Assembly (NCBI RefSeq): GCF_005771405.1
Contig: NZ_VAUA01000001.1
Location: 310,001 to 374,000 of the forward strand
Origin: Parasedimentitalea maritima
Lineage (GTDB): Bacteria > Pseudomonadota > Alphaproteobacteria > Rhodobacterales > Rhodobacteraceae
Length of the DNA stretch: 64,000 nucleotides
Direction of reading: 5' to 3'
The position numbers and the translations under genes are program-made. The notes beneath the pieces were generated by a model. That model was given only the letters and a program-made list of their open reading frames with translations. It had not been told where the DNA came from and did not search any database. Shown here in pieces: positions 17,862 through 25,875 of the stretch; positions within the stretch are counted from its first letter, which is position 1; each line of letters begins with the position of its first letter.

Positions 17862-18285
17862 GTGTGGCAACTCTGGGATTTGAGTACTTTTAGCAAAAAG
17901 AAGCCCAAGACATCGCGCAACACCGATGTTTCTTTTTGCTGAAAATACTCACTGCGAAACCTTTGCGACAGGCGGGCGAAATGAGGCATGGGGTTGCGCA
18001 CCCGGCGTACGCCTCTGTAACGCGATATTCTCTATCCTGTGGCAAAACCGTGACTGATCGCGATCACCACCGGGCCTAGCACCCCTGGCATCAGGAACAG
18101 AGCCCCGATTGGGGATGGGCAGAGACAACGTTTAGCTTGTGGGATTGATCTCCCTCTCATCTCCGCTTTTGGCGGTACCGCCTTTCTTACTTCAGAACAG
18201 GACTTAGTGTTCAACCACCCTCATCACCGGTCAGCCCCGCGGCACCGGACCACGGCCCCGTGCCATGGCCCGCCGTTTTGGCGTT
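17862..18285. other. Gene-free region with a long inverted repeat
   Basis: This 424-bp stretch after the Lrp gene contains the inverted repeat at 17882-17950 and otherwise no supported gene. A 60-codon open frame at 18032-18214 (minus) has no visible ribosome site or family resemblance. Confidence 0.5.
17882..17950. repeat. Long imperfect inverted repeat with GAGTAttttnAGCAAAAAGAA arms
   Basis: The left arm starts GAGTACTTTTAGCAAAAAGA and the right arm is its near-reverse complement, ending in TACTC at 17950. An inner stem CATCG/CGATG lies between them. The whole could fold into one ~69-nt hairpin. Each arm resembles a third sequence at 44246-44268, which suggests a dispersed element. It lies 20 bp past the Lrp stop and may also aid termination. 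Confidence 0.65.
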
Positions 18286-18711
18286 CTACAATCCCATCCA
18301 ATAAACCAGCAGTGCGCCGCTATAGAGTGTGTCCACGGTAAAGCAGCTGAGAGTGTACCAGGAAAAGAACGGGACACCCGCACCGTAGTGTTTGAAGATG
18401 TCCCAGACACCATGCCCAAAGATCGCGGCGATGACGAACAAGGGCCAAACCATAGCGCCCAGAACGGACGCAAGGATAAGGACGCAGGCAACCAGAACCT
18501 CCAGTTTCAGATACTCCCGCCGCGCATAGGCCTCGGTCATATAGGTGAAGTTCATGGTGATCGAAAAGAACGCCGCGATGAGCCAGACGTGTACCGGCGG
18601 CAACTGCCAGTGGAAGAGGATCAGGAGGACCACATAAAGGCTGGCCACCAGGGCCAGCTGTTTTTGTCTGCGTTGAAAGAAGGAATTAGCCTGCGACATT
18701 TGGAGTTCCAT
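18286..18711 (-). CDS. Small integral membrane protein of unknown function
   Basis: This 141-aa protein has about four hydrophobic segments (near residues 18-36, 40-57, 70-98 and 118-139) separated by short charged loops such as EAYARREYLK. I do not recognise the family. The start could be at 18711 or at a second ATG at 18699 (MSQANSFF); neither has a strong ribosome site. Neighbours are the gene-free region and the racemase-family gene, both giving no functional hint. Confidence 0.65.
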   Translation of the reverse strand: MELQMSQANSFFQRRQKQLALVASLYVVLLILFHWQLPPVHVWLIAAFFSITMNFTYMTEAYARREYLKLEVLVACVLILASVLGAMVWPLFVIAAIFGHGVWDIFKHYGAGVPFFSWYTLSCFTVDTLYSGALLVYWMGL

Positions 18712-18852
18712 GATTGCAAAGTAGGGAGTGCAACCCCGGCGACAGGCTAAGGATCGCGCACTTTGCGATACAGGCTACGCTGTTGTTGCGAAAGGTAGAA
18801 CGCGGGTTGAGGCCTGCGTCATATTGTGACGCTTGAGGGCTGAAAACAGTTC

Positions 18853-19455
18853 TCAGCCTTCTGGCAACAGATACCGAACCGCAATTTCTGGTGAGGCTAG
18901 GATCGGCACATCTGTCACCGCTTGCAGCACCTTCGCCGCACCAGCCATCGAGGCTTGGGCAAGCACAACGCAGCTGAACTGTTGTTGCTCCAGTGCGGCC
19001 TCAATGCCAGCTGCAATAGCACTGGCAAAATCGTCAGCCTTACCAGCCTCAAACAGCGGCCAGTGCTGTGCCAGCTTCAGGCAAGTCAGTTGTGGATCCA
19101 TTTCGCCAAAGGCCCGCCGTAATAACGCTTCGGACGGTTCGGCGGTGCTGTCGAGACAATAGGCCATCAGCACCGGCCCACCGATTTGTGCTGCTTCTTG
19201 CATCATTGGCCAATCGATCCGGGTCGCGCCAGCCTGTTCCGCGACTTCGCCAATGGTGGTGCAACTGCACAGAACCGGGCCGTCTGCGGCTTGGATCGCC
19301 AATGCAATCTCGGTCGCCAGAACCTCGTCGATACCGTCTTGCGCCCGCGCCAACCAGTCTTCGCGCACTGTGTGGCCCAACTCGGCATCAGGGGCCAGAG
19401 TGTTGAACGTATCGGCATGAACATGGGCTGTATGGAACAGGGTCAGTTTGGTCAT
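18853..19455 (-). CDS. Aspartate/glutamate racemase family protein
   Basis: The 200-aa protein fits the Asp/Glu/hydantoin racemase superfamily: the first catalytic-cysteine motif is VLCSCTTIGE (C63 and C65). At the second motif the sequence is VVLAQASMAG (about residues 163-172), with no cysteine at the expected place. A one-cysteine enzyme might not racemise and could instead be an isomerase, decarboxylase or ligand-binding protein. It lies just downstream of mcl1 on the same strand, but a terminator sits between them. A D-amino-acid catabolic module lies on the other side of mcl1. Confidence 0.72.
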   Translation of the reverse strand: MTKLTLFHTAHVHADTFNTLAPDAELGHTVREDWLARAQDGIDEVLATEIALAIQAADGPVLCSCTTIGEVAEQAGATRIDWPMMQEAAQIGGPVLMAYCLDSTAEPSEALLRRAFGEMDPQLTCLKLAQHWPLFEAGKADDFASAIAAGIEAALEQQQFSCVVLAQASMAGAAKVLQAVTDVPILASPEIAVRYLLPEG

Positions 19456-19465
19456 GATATGTCCT

Positions 19466-19494
19466 AAACAAAAGGGCGCCCCGCGGGACGCCCC
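19466..19494 (-). terminator. Intrinsic terminator after mcl1
   Basis: GGGCG...CGCCC arms form a GC-rich stem at 19474-19493. On the minus strand it is followed by TTTTGTTT. It stands between the mcl1 stop and the start of the racemase-family gene. Confidence 0.78.
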
Positions 19495-19519
19495 AGATTG
19501 CCGCGAAAGTAAAGGCGCG

Positions 19520-20479
19520 TCAGCTTCCTGCGATCAACTCGGCCTGAGCCACGATCACCTCGGCTTGTTTGATGCTGGCGATATCGACCAGTCGGCCCTT
19601 GTAGACGGTCGCCCCTTCGCCATTGGTCTTGGCAGTTTCCATCGCGTCCAGGATCTCGCGCGCTTCGGTCACGGCGGCATCAGACGGGGTGAACACTTCG
19701 TTCGCCAATGCGATCTGTTTTGGGTGGATGGCCCATTTGCCGACCATACCCAGTGTCGCTGACCGCAAGGCTTGGGCGCGGAAGCCTTCGTCGTCGGAAA
19801 AGTCACCAAACGGCCCATCAACTGGCAGCACACCATGGGTGCGGCAGGCAGCGACAATTGCGGTCTGTGCCCAGTGCCAAGGATCCGACCAATGCTTTTC
19901 GTCACCGCGCAGCATGTAATAGTTTTCTTGTGTGCCACCGATACCGGTGGTCTGCATTCCCATAGAGGCGGCAAAATCCGCAGCCCCCAGCGACATCGCC
20001 TGCAAGCGAGGAGACGACGCTGCAATCGCCTCGACATGGGCGATGCCCGCAGCCGATTCGATGATGACCTCAAAGCTGATCGGCTTGGTGCGCCCTTTGG
20101 CGCGCTCAATCGCGGTGACCAGTGCATCCACAGCATAAACATCTTCGGCACAGCCCACCTTGGGGATCATAATCTGGTCAATCCGATCACCGGCCTGCTC
20201 GAGTAGGTCCACCACGTCGCGATACCAATAGGGTGTATCCAGCCCGTTGATCCGCACCGACATGTACTTAGTGCCCCAGTCGATGGTGTTCAGCGCTTCG
20301 ATCACATTGGCGCGGGCGGTGTCCTTGTCGCTGGGGGCAACGGAATCCTCGAGATCCAGATTGATCACGTCCGCAGCTGAGGCCGCCATCTTGGGGAACA
20401 GTTTGGTATTCGATCCAGGGCCAAACAGCTGGCAGCGGTTTGGGCGGGCCGGGGCAGTGGGCTGGATGCGAAAACTCAT
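19520..20479 (-). CDS. mcl1: L-malyl-CoA/beta-methylmalyl-CoA lyase
   Basis: Mcl1 reversibly splits malyl-CoA into acetyl-CoA and glyoxylate, and beta-methylmalyl-CoA into propionyl-CoA and glyoxylate, in the ethylmalonyl-CoA pathway. The 319-aa protein begins MSFRIQPTAPARPNRCQLFGPGS and contains NLDLEDSVAP (metal and CoA site), SFEVIIESAAGIAHVE and MVGKWAIHPKQ. These agree closely with Rhodobacter sphaeroides Mcl1 as I remember it. It allows growth on C2 compounds without isocitrate lyase. It is divergent from dgcN with about 306 bp between coding regions. Confidence 0.95.
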   Translation of the reverse strand: MSFRIQPTAPARPNRCQLFGPGSNTKLFPKMAASAADVINLDLEDSVAPSDKDTARANVIEALNTIDWGTKYMSVRINGLDTPYWYRDVVDLLEQAGDRIDQIMIPKVGCAEDVYAVDALVTAIERAKGRTKPISFEVIIESAAGIAHVEAIAASSPRLQAMSLGAADFAASMGMQTTGIGGTQENYYMLRGDEKHWSDPWHWAQTAIVAACRTHGVLPVDGPFGDFSDDEGFRAQALRSATLGMVGKWAIHPKQIALANEVFTPSDAAVTEAREILDAMETAKTNGEGATVYKGRLVDIASIKQAEVIVAQAELIAGS

Positions 20480-20785
20480 TTGCGGATCACCTGTCTGAGT
20501 AAGGAAGTTACGATTTTGTCTCGATATGTGTTATTAAATTGCGTTGATGTGCGCAAGTCCAATTGTGCGTCTGCAGCATTGCGAACGCAGCAATGGTCGT
20601 GGTTGCGCTATCAAGCACAAGGATCAGTGGTGCTAGGCCAATTGTCGGGATAATCTTCGACGTATTTTTGATTTTGCGGGAGTATCGTGCGTATGACGTG
20701 GGGCGCGAAAGGTAATTTGGGAACTCATCGCGCTGGGGCTCAATTAGAGTCGCGCGGACAAAGAAATTCCATGGAGTGCCCCAAG
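20480..20785. other. Divergent intergenic region between mcl1 and dgcN
   Basis: About 306 bp hold the promoters for mcl1 (minus) and the D-amino-acid module (plus). An in-frame extension of dgcN reaches back to 20687, but I see no conserved protein sequence in it. No palindrome of note was found. Confidence 0.45.
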
Positions 20786-21787
20786 ATGATCGAGACCCCT
20801 TATCTGCTGTTCCTGGGTGACGCACCCGATATGCTTGCTGCCAAAGTTGCCATTGGCATCCGTGACTGGCGTCCTGAAAACGCCGTAGGTCAGTTTCGTC
20901 TGCCCGGCTGTGGTGCTGATCTTGGTCTGACCGAGATGTCGCTGGCCGAGGCTCAAGCTGCCGGTGCCAAGACACTGGTGATTGGTGTGGCCAACCGGGG
21001 TGGGGTGATCTCATCCGCGTGGAAAGAAGTGCTGATTCAGGCTCTGGAAATGGGCTATGATCTGGCGTCGGGCCTGCACAACCTGCTGCGCGACGAGGGC
21101 GATCTGGTCGCTGCGGCACAGACTCATGGCGGCACCCTGCACGATGTGCGCGTTCCAACCGATGGTTACCCAATTGCCAATGGCGTTAAGCGCAGCGGCA
21201 AGCGGTGTTTGGCAGTGGGTACCGACTGTTCGGTTGGCAAGATGTACACCGCCCTGTCTGTGGACGCTGAAATGCAGAAACGTGGTATGAAATCCACCTT
21301 CCGCGCCACCGGCCAGACCGGTATCCTGATCACTGGCCACGGTGTGCCTTTGGACGCAGTAATTGCTGATTTCATGGCGGGTTCAGTTGAATATCTGACG
21401 CCCGACAATGATGCGGATCACTGGGATCACATCGAAGGGCAGGGCAGCTTGTTCCACATCTCCTACTCTGGTGTGACCATGGCTCTGGTGCACGGCGGTC
21501 AGCCGGATGCGCTGATCCTGTGTCACGAACCAACCCGTGAGCATATGCGCGGATTGCCGGGCTATGACTTGCCGTCGCTGGAAGAGTTGCGCGATACCGC
21601 GCTTCCACTGGCCCGCAAGTCCAATCCTGCCTGTCAGGTTGTTGGCATTTCGGTCAACACCCAGCACCTGAGCGATGATGAGGCTGTCAGCTATTTGGCT
21701 GAGGTCGAAGCGCGCATGGGGCTGCCAGCAGTTGACCCATATCGTCACGGTGCAGAACGTCTGGTGGACGCGCTGGCCGCAGTCTGA
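20786..21787 (+). CDS. dgcN: D-glutamate catabolism N-acetyltransferase DgcN (DUF1611)
   Basis: DgcN is described as the N-acetyltransferase that acetylates D-glutamate before its racemisation by DgcA. The 333-aa protein begins MIETPYLLFLGDAPD after GGAG at 20773-20776; an ATG at 20771 is also possible. A DUF1611 N-terminal domain precedes a P-loop-like domain with AVGTDCSVGKMYTAL (about residues 152-166), where the usual Ser or Thr after GK is Met. The C-terminal half contains LILCHEPTREHMRG. It heads the run dgcN, dgcA, unknown gene, D-amino acid aminotransferase. Confidence 0.85.
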   Translation: MIETPYLLFLGDAPDMLAAKVAIGIRDWRPENAVGQFRLPGCGADLGLTEMSLAEAQAAGAKTLVIGVANRGGVISSAWKEVLIQALEMGYDLASGLHNLLRDEGDLVAAAQTHGGTLHDVRVPTDGYPIANGVKRSGKRCLAVGTDCSVGKMYTALSVDAEMQKRGMKSTFRATGQTGILITGHGVPLDAVIADFMAGSVEYLTPDNDADHWDHIEGQGSLFHISYSGVTMALVHGGQPDALILCHEPTREHMRGLPGYDLPSLEELRDTALPLARKSNPACQVVGISVNTQHLSDDEAVSYLAEVEARMGLPAVDPYRHGAERLVDALAAV

Positions 21788-21794
21788 TTTGTAA

Positions 21795-21823
21795 GGGGCG
21801 TTTGGCAACAGACGCCCTTTTTC
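21795..21823 (+). terminator. Hairpin with T-run between dgcN and dgcA
   Basis: Arms GGGCGT and ACGCCC (21796-21817) with an 8-10 nt loop are followed by TTTTT. It sits inside the dgcN-dgcA run, 8 bp after the dgcN stop, so it may terminate most transcripts or act as an attenuator that lowers dgcA expression relative to dgcN. Confidence 0.7.
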
Positions 21824-21841
21824 TGTCAAAAGGATAGAGAC

Positions 21842-22807
21842 ATGAAAATCACCGTGACGCCGGACGTCTTCAAACTGGCGCAGGTCTTTACCATCTCGCG
21901 CGGGTCCCGGACCGAGGCCAAAGTACTGACCGTCAAAATCGAAAAAGATGGCGTGACTGGTTGGGGCGAATGTGTGCCCTATGCGCGCTATGATGAAACG
22001 CTGGATAGCGTGACCGCTGAGATTGCCGGTTTGCCCACTGATTTTACACGGGACGAATTGCAGTCGCTTTTGCCCGCTGGTGCGGCGCGCAATGCAGTGG
22101 ACTGTGCGCTGTGGGACCTTGAGGCAAAACAAGCTGGTAAACCTGTATGGGAATTGGCAGGTCTGCCAGCGCCGGGACCGGAAATCACCGCTTATACGCT
22201 GTCGCTTGATACACCAGAAAAGATGCAGCAACAGGCGGCAGAAAACGCCTTTCGCCCCCTGCTGAAGATCAAGCTGGGCACACCGGATGACATGCCCCGG
22301 TTGGAAGCCGTTCGTGCGGGCGCGCCTGAGTCCAAGATCATCATCGACGCCAACGAAGGCTGGAGCGCCGAGGTCTATTCCGACCTTGCGCCGCATCTGG
22401 TGCGTTTGGGCGTTGAATTGGTTGAGCAGCCCTTGCCTGCTGGTGAAGATGACGCGCTGATTGGCATGGATCGCCCGGTTCCTGTCTGCGCGGATGAGAG
22501 CTGTCACGACCGGACCAGCCTGCCCAAGCTAAAGGGCAAGTATGATGTGGTGAACATCAAGCTGGACAAAACCGGCGGGTTGACCGAGGCGCTGAAGCTG
22601 CGCGAAGACGCGCTGGCCGAAGGTTATGATGTCATGGTTGGCTGCATGGTCGGATCCTCGTTGGCAATGGCGCCGGCGACACTGCTTGCGCAGGGTGTGG
22701 TGTTTACGGACCTTGACGGGCCACTGCTGTTAGCCGAAGACCGAGACGAACCATTGCATTTTGACGCTGCCGGCGTGCACCCGCCTAGACCGGCACTCTG
22801 GGGTTGA
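21842..22807 (+). CDS. dgcA: N-acetyl-D-glutamate racemase DgcA (enolase superfamily)
   Basis: This 321-aa enolase-superfamily enzyme looks like a dipeptide-epimerase relative: the KIK motif (142-144), metal ligands D169 in IIIDANEG, E195 in LVEQP and D218 in CADES, and the second catalytic lysine K240 in VNIKLDKTGG. With DgcN next door, the best call is DgcA, which converts N-acetyl-D-glutamate to the L form. An L-Ala-D/L-Glu epimerase of cell-wall recycling is the alternative. The GC-poor upstream AGGATAGAGAC provides the ribosome site. Confidence 0.85.
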   Translation: MKITVTPDVFKLAQVFTISRGSRTEAKVLTVKIEKDGVTGWGECVPYARYDETLDSVTAEIAGLPTDFTRDELQSLLPAGAARNAVDCALWDLEAKQAGKPVWELAGLPAPGPEITAYTLSLDTPEKMQQQAAENAFRPLLKIKLGTPDDMPRLEAVRAGAPESKIIIDANEGWSAEVYSDLAPHLVRLGVELVEQPLPAGEDDALIGMDRPVPVCADESCHDRTSLPKLKGKYDVVNIKLDKTGGLTEALKLREDALAEGYDVMVGCMVGSSLAMAPATLLAQGVVFTDLDGPLLLAEDRDEPLHFDAAGVHPPRPALWG

Positions 22808-22869
22808 TCTTGGCCTAGCGCATTGTGTTAGCAACGGCCGACATTTGATTTTTGCGATTGGAGTGTACT

Positions 22870-23550
22870 ATGGGCCTGGCCGTTACCGTTGGAATATTGA
22901 TCGATCTTTTGTCCTTTGATCCAGAAGGGGCGGATTGGTTTCGAAACGACATGGACGCTGTTAACGCGACCCTCTCAGAGGTGGGGATAGAATCGCATGT
23001 TGAACCGACGGAAGGCTCGATTTTTTCGGCGGAGATGTTCGGATACAGCGGATTGCACGCCCTTCGCGAAGTGGCAGGGTTAGTTTGGCAAGGAAAAGCC
23101 GTGCCGCAGAATGTGATGTTGGATGGGTCAGACACACATGCGGGAGCCACGCTGTTCTCGGCCATTTTGGATTATTACAATCATCGCAAAGGAGAGCAGC
23201 CGCCGTTTGCCCATTTGGTTTTCCACGGCGATGCGGCTGGCTATTATGTGCCTGTTGATTTTCCTCTGCCCGTTGCACCGGAAGTGATGGATGAGGAATT
23301 TGCACATCTTTGGCCGGTGGGGTCGGTGCAAGGATTGCAGGCTGAGCTGAATACACTGGCTCAGATACTGCAAGTGCCGGACGAGATGACCAGTGGGGCA
23401 GTGCCGCTGGACGATTGGATCGCGGATTGGCCCCCGGAGGGAGACGCGCCAATCTATCTGTTTCAGCCTGTGGCGACCTATAGCCTGTTGGTTTTACGCG
23501 ACGCCAGCGCCTATTCGCTTAAAACCAACGCCGCTATTGGGTTTGAATGA
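22870..23550 (+). CDS. Hypothetical protein in the D-amino-acid module
   Basis: The ATG at 22870 has GGAG about 7 bases upstream and gives a 226-aa protein that I do not recognise. It has no signal peptide or membrane segment. It begins MGLAVTVGILIDLLSFDPEGADWFRND (split here only for reference), contains LVFHGDAAGYYVPVDF in the middle and ends LFQPVATYSLLVLRDASAYS, so it looks like a compact mixed alpha/beta protein rich in acidic and aromatic residues. It lies between dgcA (63-bp gap) and the D-amino acid aminotransferase (51-bp gap) on the same strand, which makes a role in D-amino acid metabolism possible but unproven. Confidence 0.7.
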   Translation: MGLAVTVGILIDLLSFDPEGADWFRNDMDAVNATLSEVGIESHVEPTEGSIFSAEMFGYSGLHALREVAGLVWQGKAVPQNVMLDGSDTHAGATLFSAILDYYNHRKGEQPPFAHLVFHGDAAGYYVPVDFPLPVAPEVMDEEFAHLWPVGSVQGLQAELNTLAQILQVPDEMTSGAVPLDDWIADWPPEGDAPIYLFQPVATYSLLVLRDASAYSLKTNAAIGFE

Positions 23551-23601
23551 TTGACCCGCAGGCTCAGGCTTTCTAACTGGATCTCAAACAAGGAGACGCA
23601 A

Positions 23602-24462
23602 ATGACTCGTACCGTATATGTAAACGGTGAATATCTGCCGGAAAATGAGGCCACAGTCTCGATCTTTGACCGCGGCTTTCTGATGGCGGATGGCGTCTAT
23701 GAAGTGACCACAGTTCTGGACGGCAAGCTGATCGATTTTGACGGGCACGCTGTGCGCCTTCAGCGTTCGCTGGACGAGCTGGAAATGCAGGCGGCTTGCT
23801 CCAAGGATGAATTGCTGGAAATCCATCGCCAGCTGGTTGAACGCAATGGCATTGTCGAGGGTCTGGTCTATCTGCAGGTTACCCGTGGCTCTGACGGCGA
23901 CCGGGATTTTGTATTCCCATCGGCGGACACCAAGCCGACTATTGTGCTGTTCACTCAGAACAAACCTGGTCTGGCCGACAACCCCGCCGCCAAGAAGGGT
24001 GCCAAGATCATCTCGATCGAAGACATCCGCTGGGGCCGTCGCGACATCAAGACGGTGCAGCTGCTGTACCCGTCGATGGGTAAAATGATGGCCAAGAAAG
24101 CTGGCTGTGATGATGCTTGGCTGGTCGAAGATGGCCATGTCACGGAAGGCACCAGCAACAACGCCTATCTTGTCAAAGATGGCAAGATCGTAACGCGGCC
24201 ACTCTCCACCGACATCCTGCACGGCATCACCCGCAAGGCGGTGCTGCGTATGGCTGCTGAGGCACAGATGGAGATCGAGGAACGCCTGTTCACCATCGAT
24301 GAAGCCAAAGAGGCGGATGAAGCCTTTGTCACCTCCGCTTCTGCCTTTGTGATGCCGGTTGTTGAGATTGACGGTGTTGCGCTGGGCAATGGGACACCGG
24401 GCCCAATCGCCACACGTCTGCGCGAGATCTATCTGGACGAAAGCCGCAAAGCAGCGATCTGA
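23602..24462 (+). CDS. D-amino acid aminotransferase (class IV, PLP)
   Basis: The protein (286 aa, start at 23602 after AGGAGA) is a fold-type IV aminotransferase. It contains SIFDRGFLMADGVYE near the start, the Schiff-base lysine K150 in GRRDIKTVQLLYP and the VTEGTSNNAYLV loop (near 177-188). The RWGRRDIK context resembles D-amino acid transaminases rather than branched-chain aminotransferases. It would interconvert D-amino acids and D-glutamate with their keto acids, so it fits next to dgcN and dgcA: D-amino acids are transaminated to D-glutamate, which is then acetylated and racemised. Confidence 0.85.
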   Translation: MTRTVYVNGEYLPENEATVSIFDRGFLMADGVYEVTTVLDGKLIDFDGHAVRLQRSLDELEMQAACSKDELLEIHRQLVERNGIVEGLVYLQVTRGSDGDRDFVFPSADTKPTIVLFTQNKPGLADNPAAKKGAKIISIEDIRWGRRDIKTVQLLYPSMGKMMAKKAGCDDAWLVEDGHVTEGTSNNAYLVKDGKIVTRPLSTDILHGITRKAVLRMAAEAQMEIEERLFTIDEAKEADEAFVTSASAFVMPVVEIDGVALGNGTPGPIATRLREIYLDESRKAAI

Positions 24463-24508
24463 CCTAACTAAGACTGACCCGCCAATGACCGCCGAGGAGC
24501 CATCATAG

Positions 24509-25666
24509 ATGCCTGATCCCCGGACAGCTTGGCGGGTTGTGACCGCCATGTTCATCTTGAATGGCGCATTGTTTGGCATCTGGGCATCGCGCATTCCTGC
24601 TGTGGCAGTCCGCTTCAACCTGAGTCCGGCTGATCTGGGTGGGTTGTTGTTGCTACTGGCAGCGGGAGCCATTGCGTCCTTCCCTTTGGCCGGACGGTTC
24701 GCGGACAGGGTCGGTGCGGCCAAAGTCACTCGGAAAGTGGCAATAGCTTATGTCGGGGCACTGTTCTTGATCGCTATTGCCCCGACGAATCTGGCACTTG
24801 CTGCTGCTCTGTCCCTGTTTGGGGCAACACATGGCGGCATGGATGTGGCGATGAACGTCTGGGCCGCCGAGGCAGAGCGATATATCGGTCGACCGGTGAT
24901 GTCATCTTTTCATGCGATGTTTAGTCTTGGGGCAGGTTTGGGGGCAGGGTCCGGTTTTGTGGCAGAGACTTTTGACATTGGAATCACCCCTCATTTCATC
25001 ATCGCAGCGACCGTGGCTGCTGCCATCACCCTGACGTCGGCAAGGGCCGAGTGGACTTCAGATGTTCGGGAAACAGGCCCGGCAGGACCGATTTTCAGAC
25101 TGCCCAAGGGGCCATTGTTTGCGGTTGGGTTCATCGCGTTTTGCTCATCCTTGGGTGAGGGCGCCATGGCCGACTGGAGCGCTATCTTTCTGGTGCATTC
25201 ATCCGGTGCAACCGAGGCTCAGGCGGCTCTGGGTTATACTGTATTTTCGATAGCGATGGTTGTGATGCGACTGCTTGGGGATGGCATCACGCTGCGGTTG
25301 GGGGCCGTTGGTGCGGCGCGATTGGCTGGATCAGTGGCTACGGTCGGTGTGTTGTGTGCGGTGGGTTTTGGTACCTTCGGTATGGCGTTGACCGGGTTTT
25401 TCCTGATGGGAGTTGGCTACGCGATGATCATGCCACTGGCTTTTAGCCGGGCCGCAAATGATCCGCATGTTTCACCGGGAGCTGCACTCGCGGCTGTCTC
25501 TACCCTTGGCTATGGCGGGTTGTTACTTGGCCCGCCGGTTATCGGTTTCCTAGCCGAGGTGACATCGCTGAGGGTGGCGTTTTTGTTCCTGGCGGTTTTG
25601 GCCGCGATGATCGTGCTGTTGAGTAAAAAGATTTCTATGCAGGACACGCGAAAGACATCCCCTTGA
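24509..25666 (+). CDS. MFS transporter (YbjJ-like)
   Basis: This 385-aa membrane protein has about twelve hydrophobic segments. Residues 16-35 (LNGALFGIWASRIPAV) and the GATHGGMDVAMNVWAAEAER stretch resemble YbjJ/Fucose-permease-like MFS members. It starts 46 bp after the D-amino acid aminotransferase on the same strand, so it may be part of that unit as an importer or exporter of a related compound. The substrate is unknown. A hairpin follows its stop. Confidence 0.85.
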   Translation: MPDPRTAWRVVTAMFILNGALFGIWASRIPAVAVRFNLSPADLGGLLLLLAAGAIASFPLAGRFADRVGAAKVTRKVAIAYVGALFLIAIAPTNLALAAALSLFGATHGGMDVAMNVWAAEAERYIGRPVMSSFHAMFSLGAGLGAGSGFVAETFDIGITPHFIIAATVAAAITLTSARAEWTSDVRETGPAGPIFRLPKGPLFAVGFIAFCSSLGEGAMADWSAIFLVHSSGATEAQAALGYTVFSIAMVVMRLLGDGITLRLGAVGAARLAGSVATVGVLCAVGFGTFGMALTGFFLMGVGYAMIMPLAFSRAANDPHVSPGAALAAVSTLGYGGLLLGPPVIGFLAEVTSLRVAFLFLAVLAAMIVLLSKKISMQDTRKTSP

Positions 25667-25676
25667 AACAGGTTGT

Positions 25677-25717
25677 GCCTTCGACATCATTAGGGGGAGG
25701 TTCTGCATGTCGAAGGC
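25677..25717. terminator. Hairpin after the MFS gene
   Basis: Perfect 11-bp arms GCCTTCGACAT and ATGTCGAAGGC (25677-25687 and 25707-25717) flank a 19-nt loop. There is no T-run. It lies 10 bp past the MFS stop, so termination or transcript protection is likely. Confidence 0.5.
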
Positions 25718-25738
25718 CTAAGTAGGATTGCCCTGATG

Positions 25739-25792
25739 TCAGCTCTTATCCGTCGTGTTCTCGTTGAACGAGACTTCGAACTCGGCTTTTTT
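25739..25792 (-). pseudogene. Decayed 3' fragment of a DUF1244 gene
   Basis: On the minus strand 17 codons read KKAEFEVSFNENTTDKS and then TGA. Twelve of these 17 residues match the C-terminus of the intact DUF1244 protein at 28019-28333, and the two DNA stretches share about 38 of 45 bases with the stop codon at the same place. Upstream of the fragment the similarity ends abruptly and the frame carries no DUF1244 sequence. It is a remnant of a duplication or of a second copy brought in with the flanking DNA. Confidence 0.75.
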
Positions 25793-25875
25793 ACATGGGC
25801 GAGATCTTGCGGGTAGAGTTAGGAGCTGTGCAATTGGTCGTGCATCGGGCTGACGCATGTGGTTCATGTGCGGCC

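Noticed and set aside
18032-18214. 60-codon minus-strand frame in the gene-free region
   Set aside because: Hydrophobic end is suggestive but there is no ribosome site or conservation evidence.
21383-22507. 374-codon open frame on the minus strand
   Set aside because: It is antisense to dgcN and dgcA, whose motifs are clear; composition is that of a shadow.
23584-24729. 381-codon open frame on the minus strand
   Set aside because: It is antisense to the D-amino acid aminotransferase and the start of the MFS gene.
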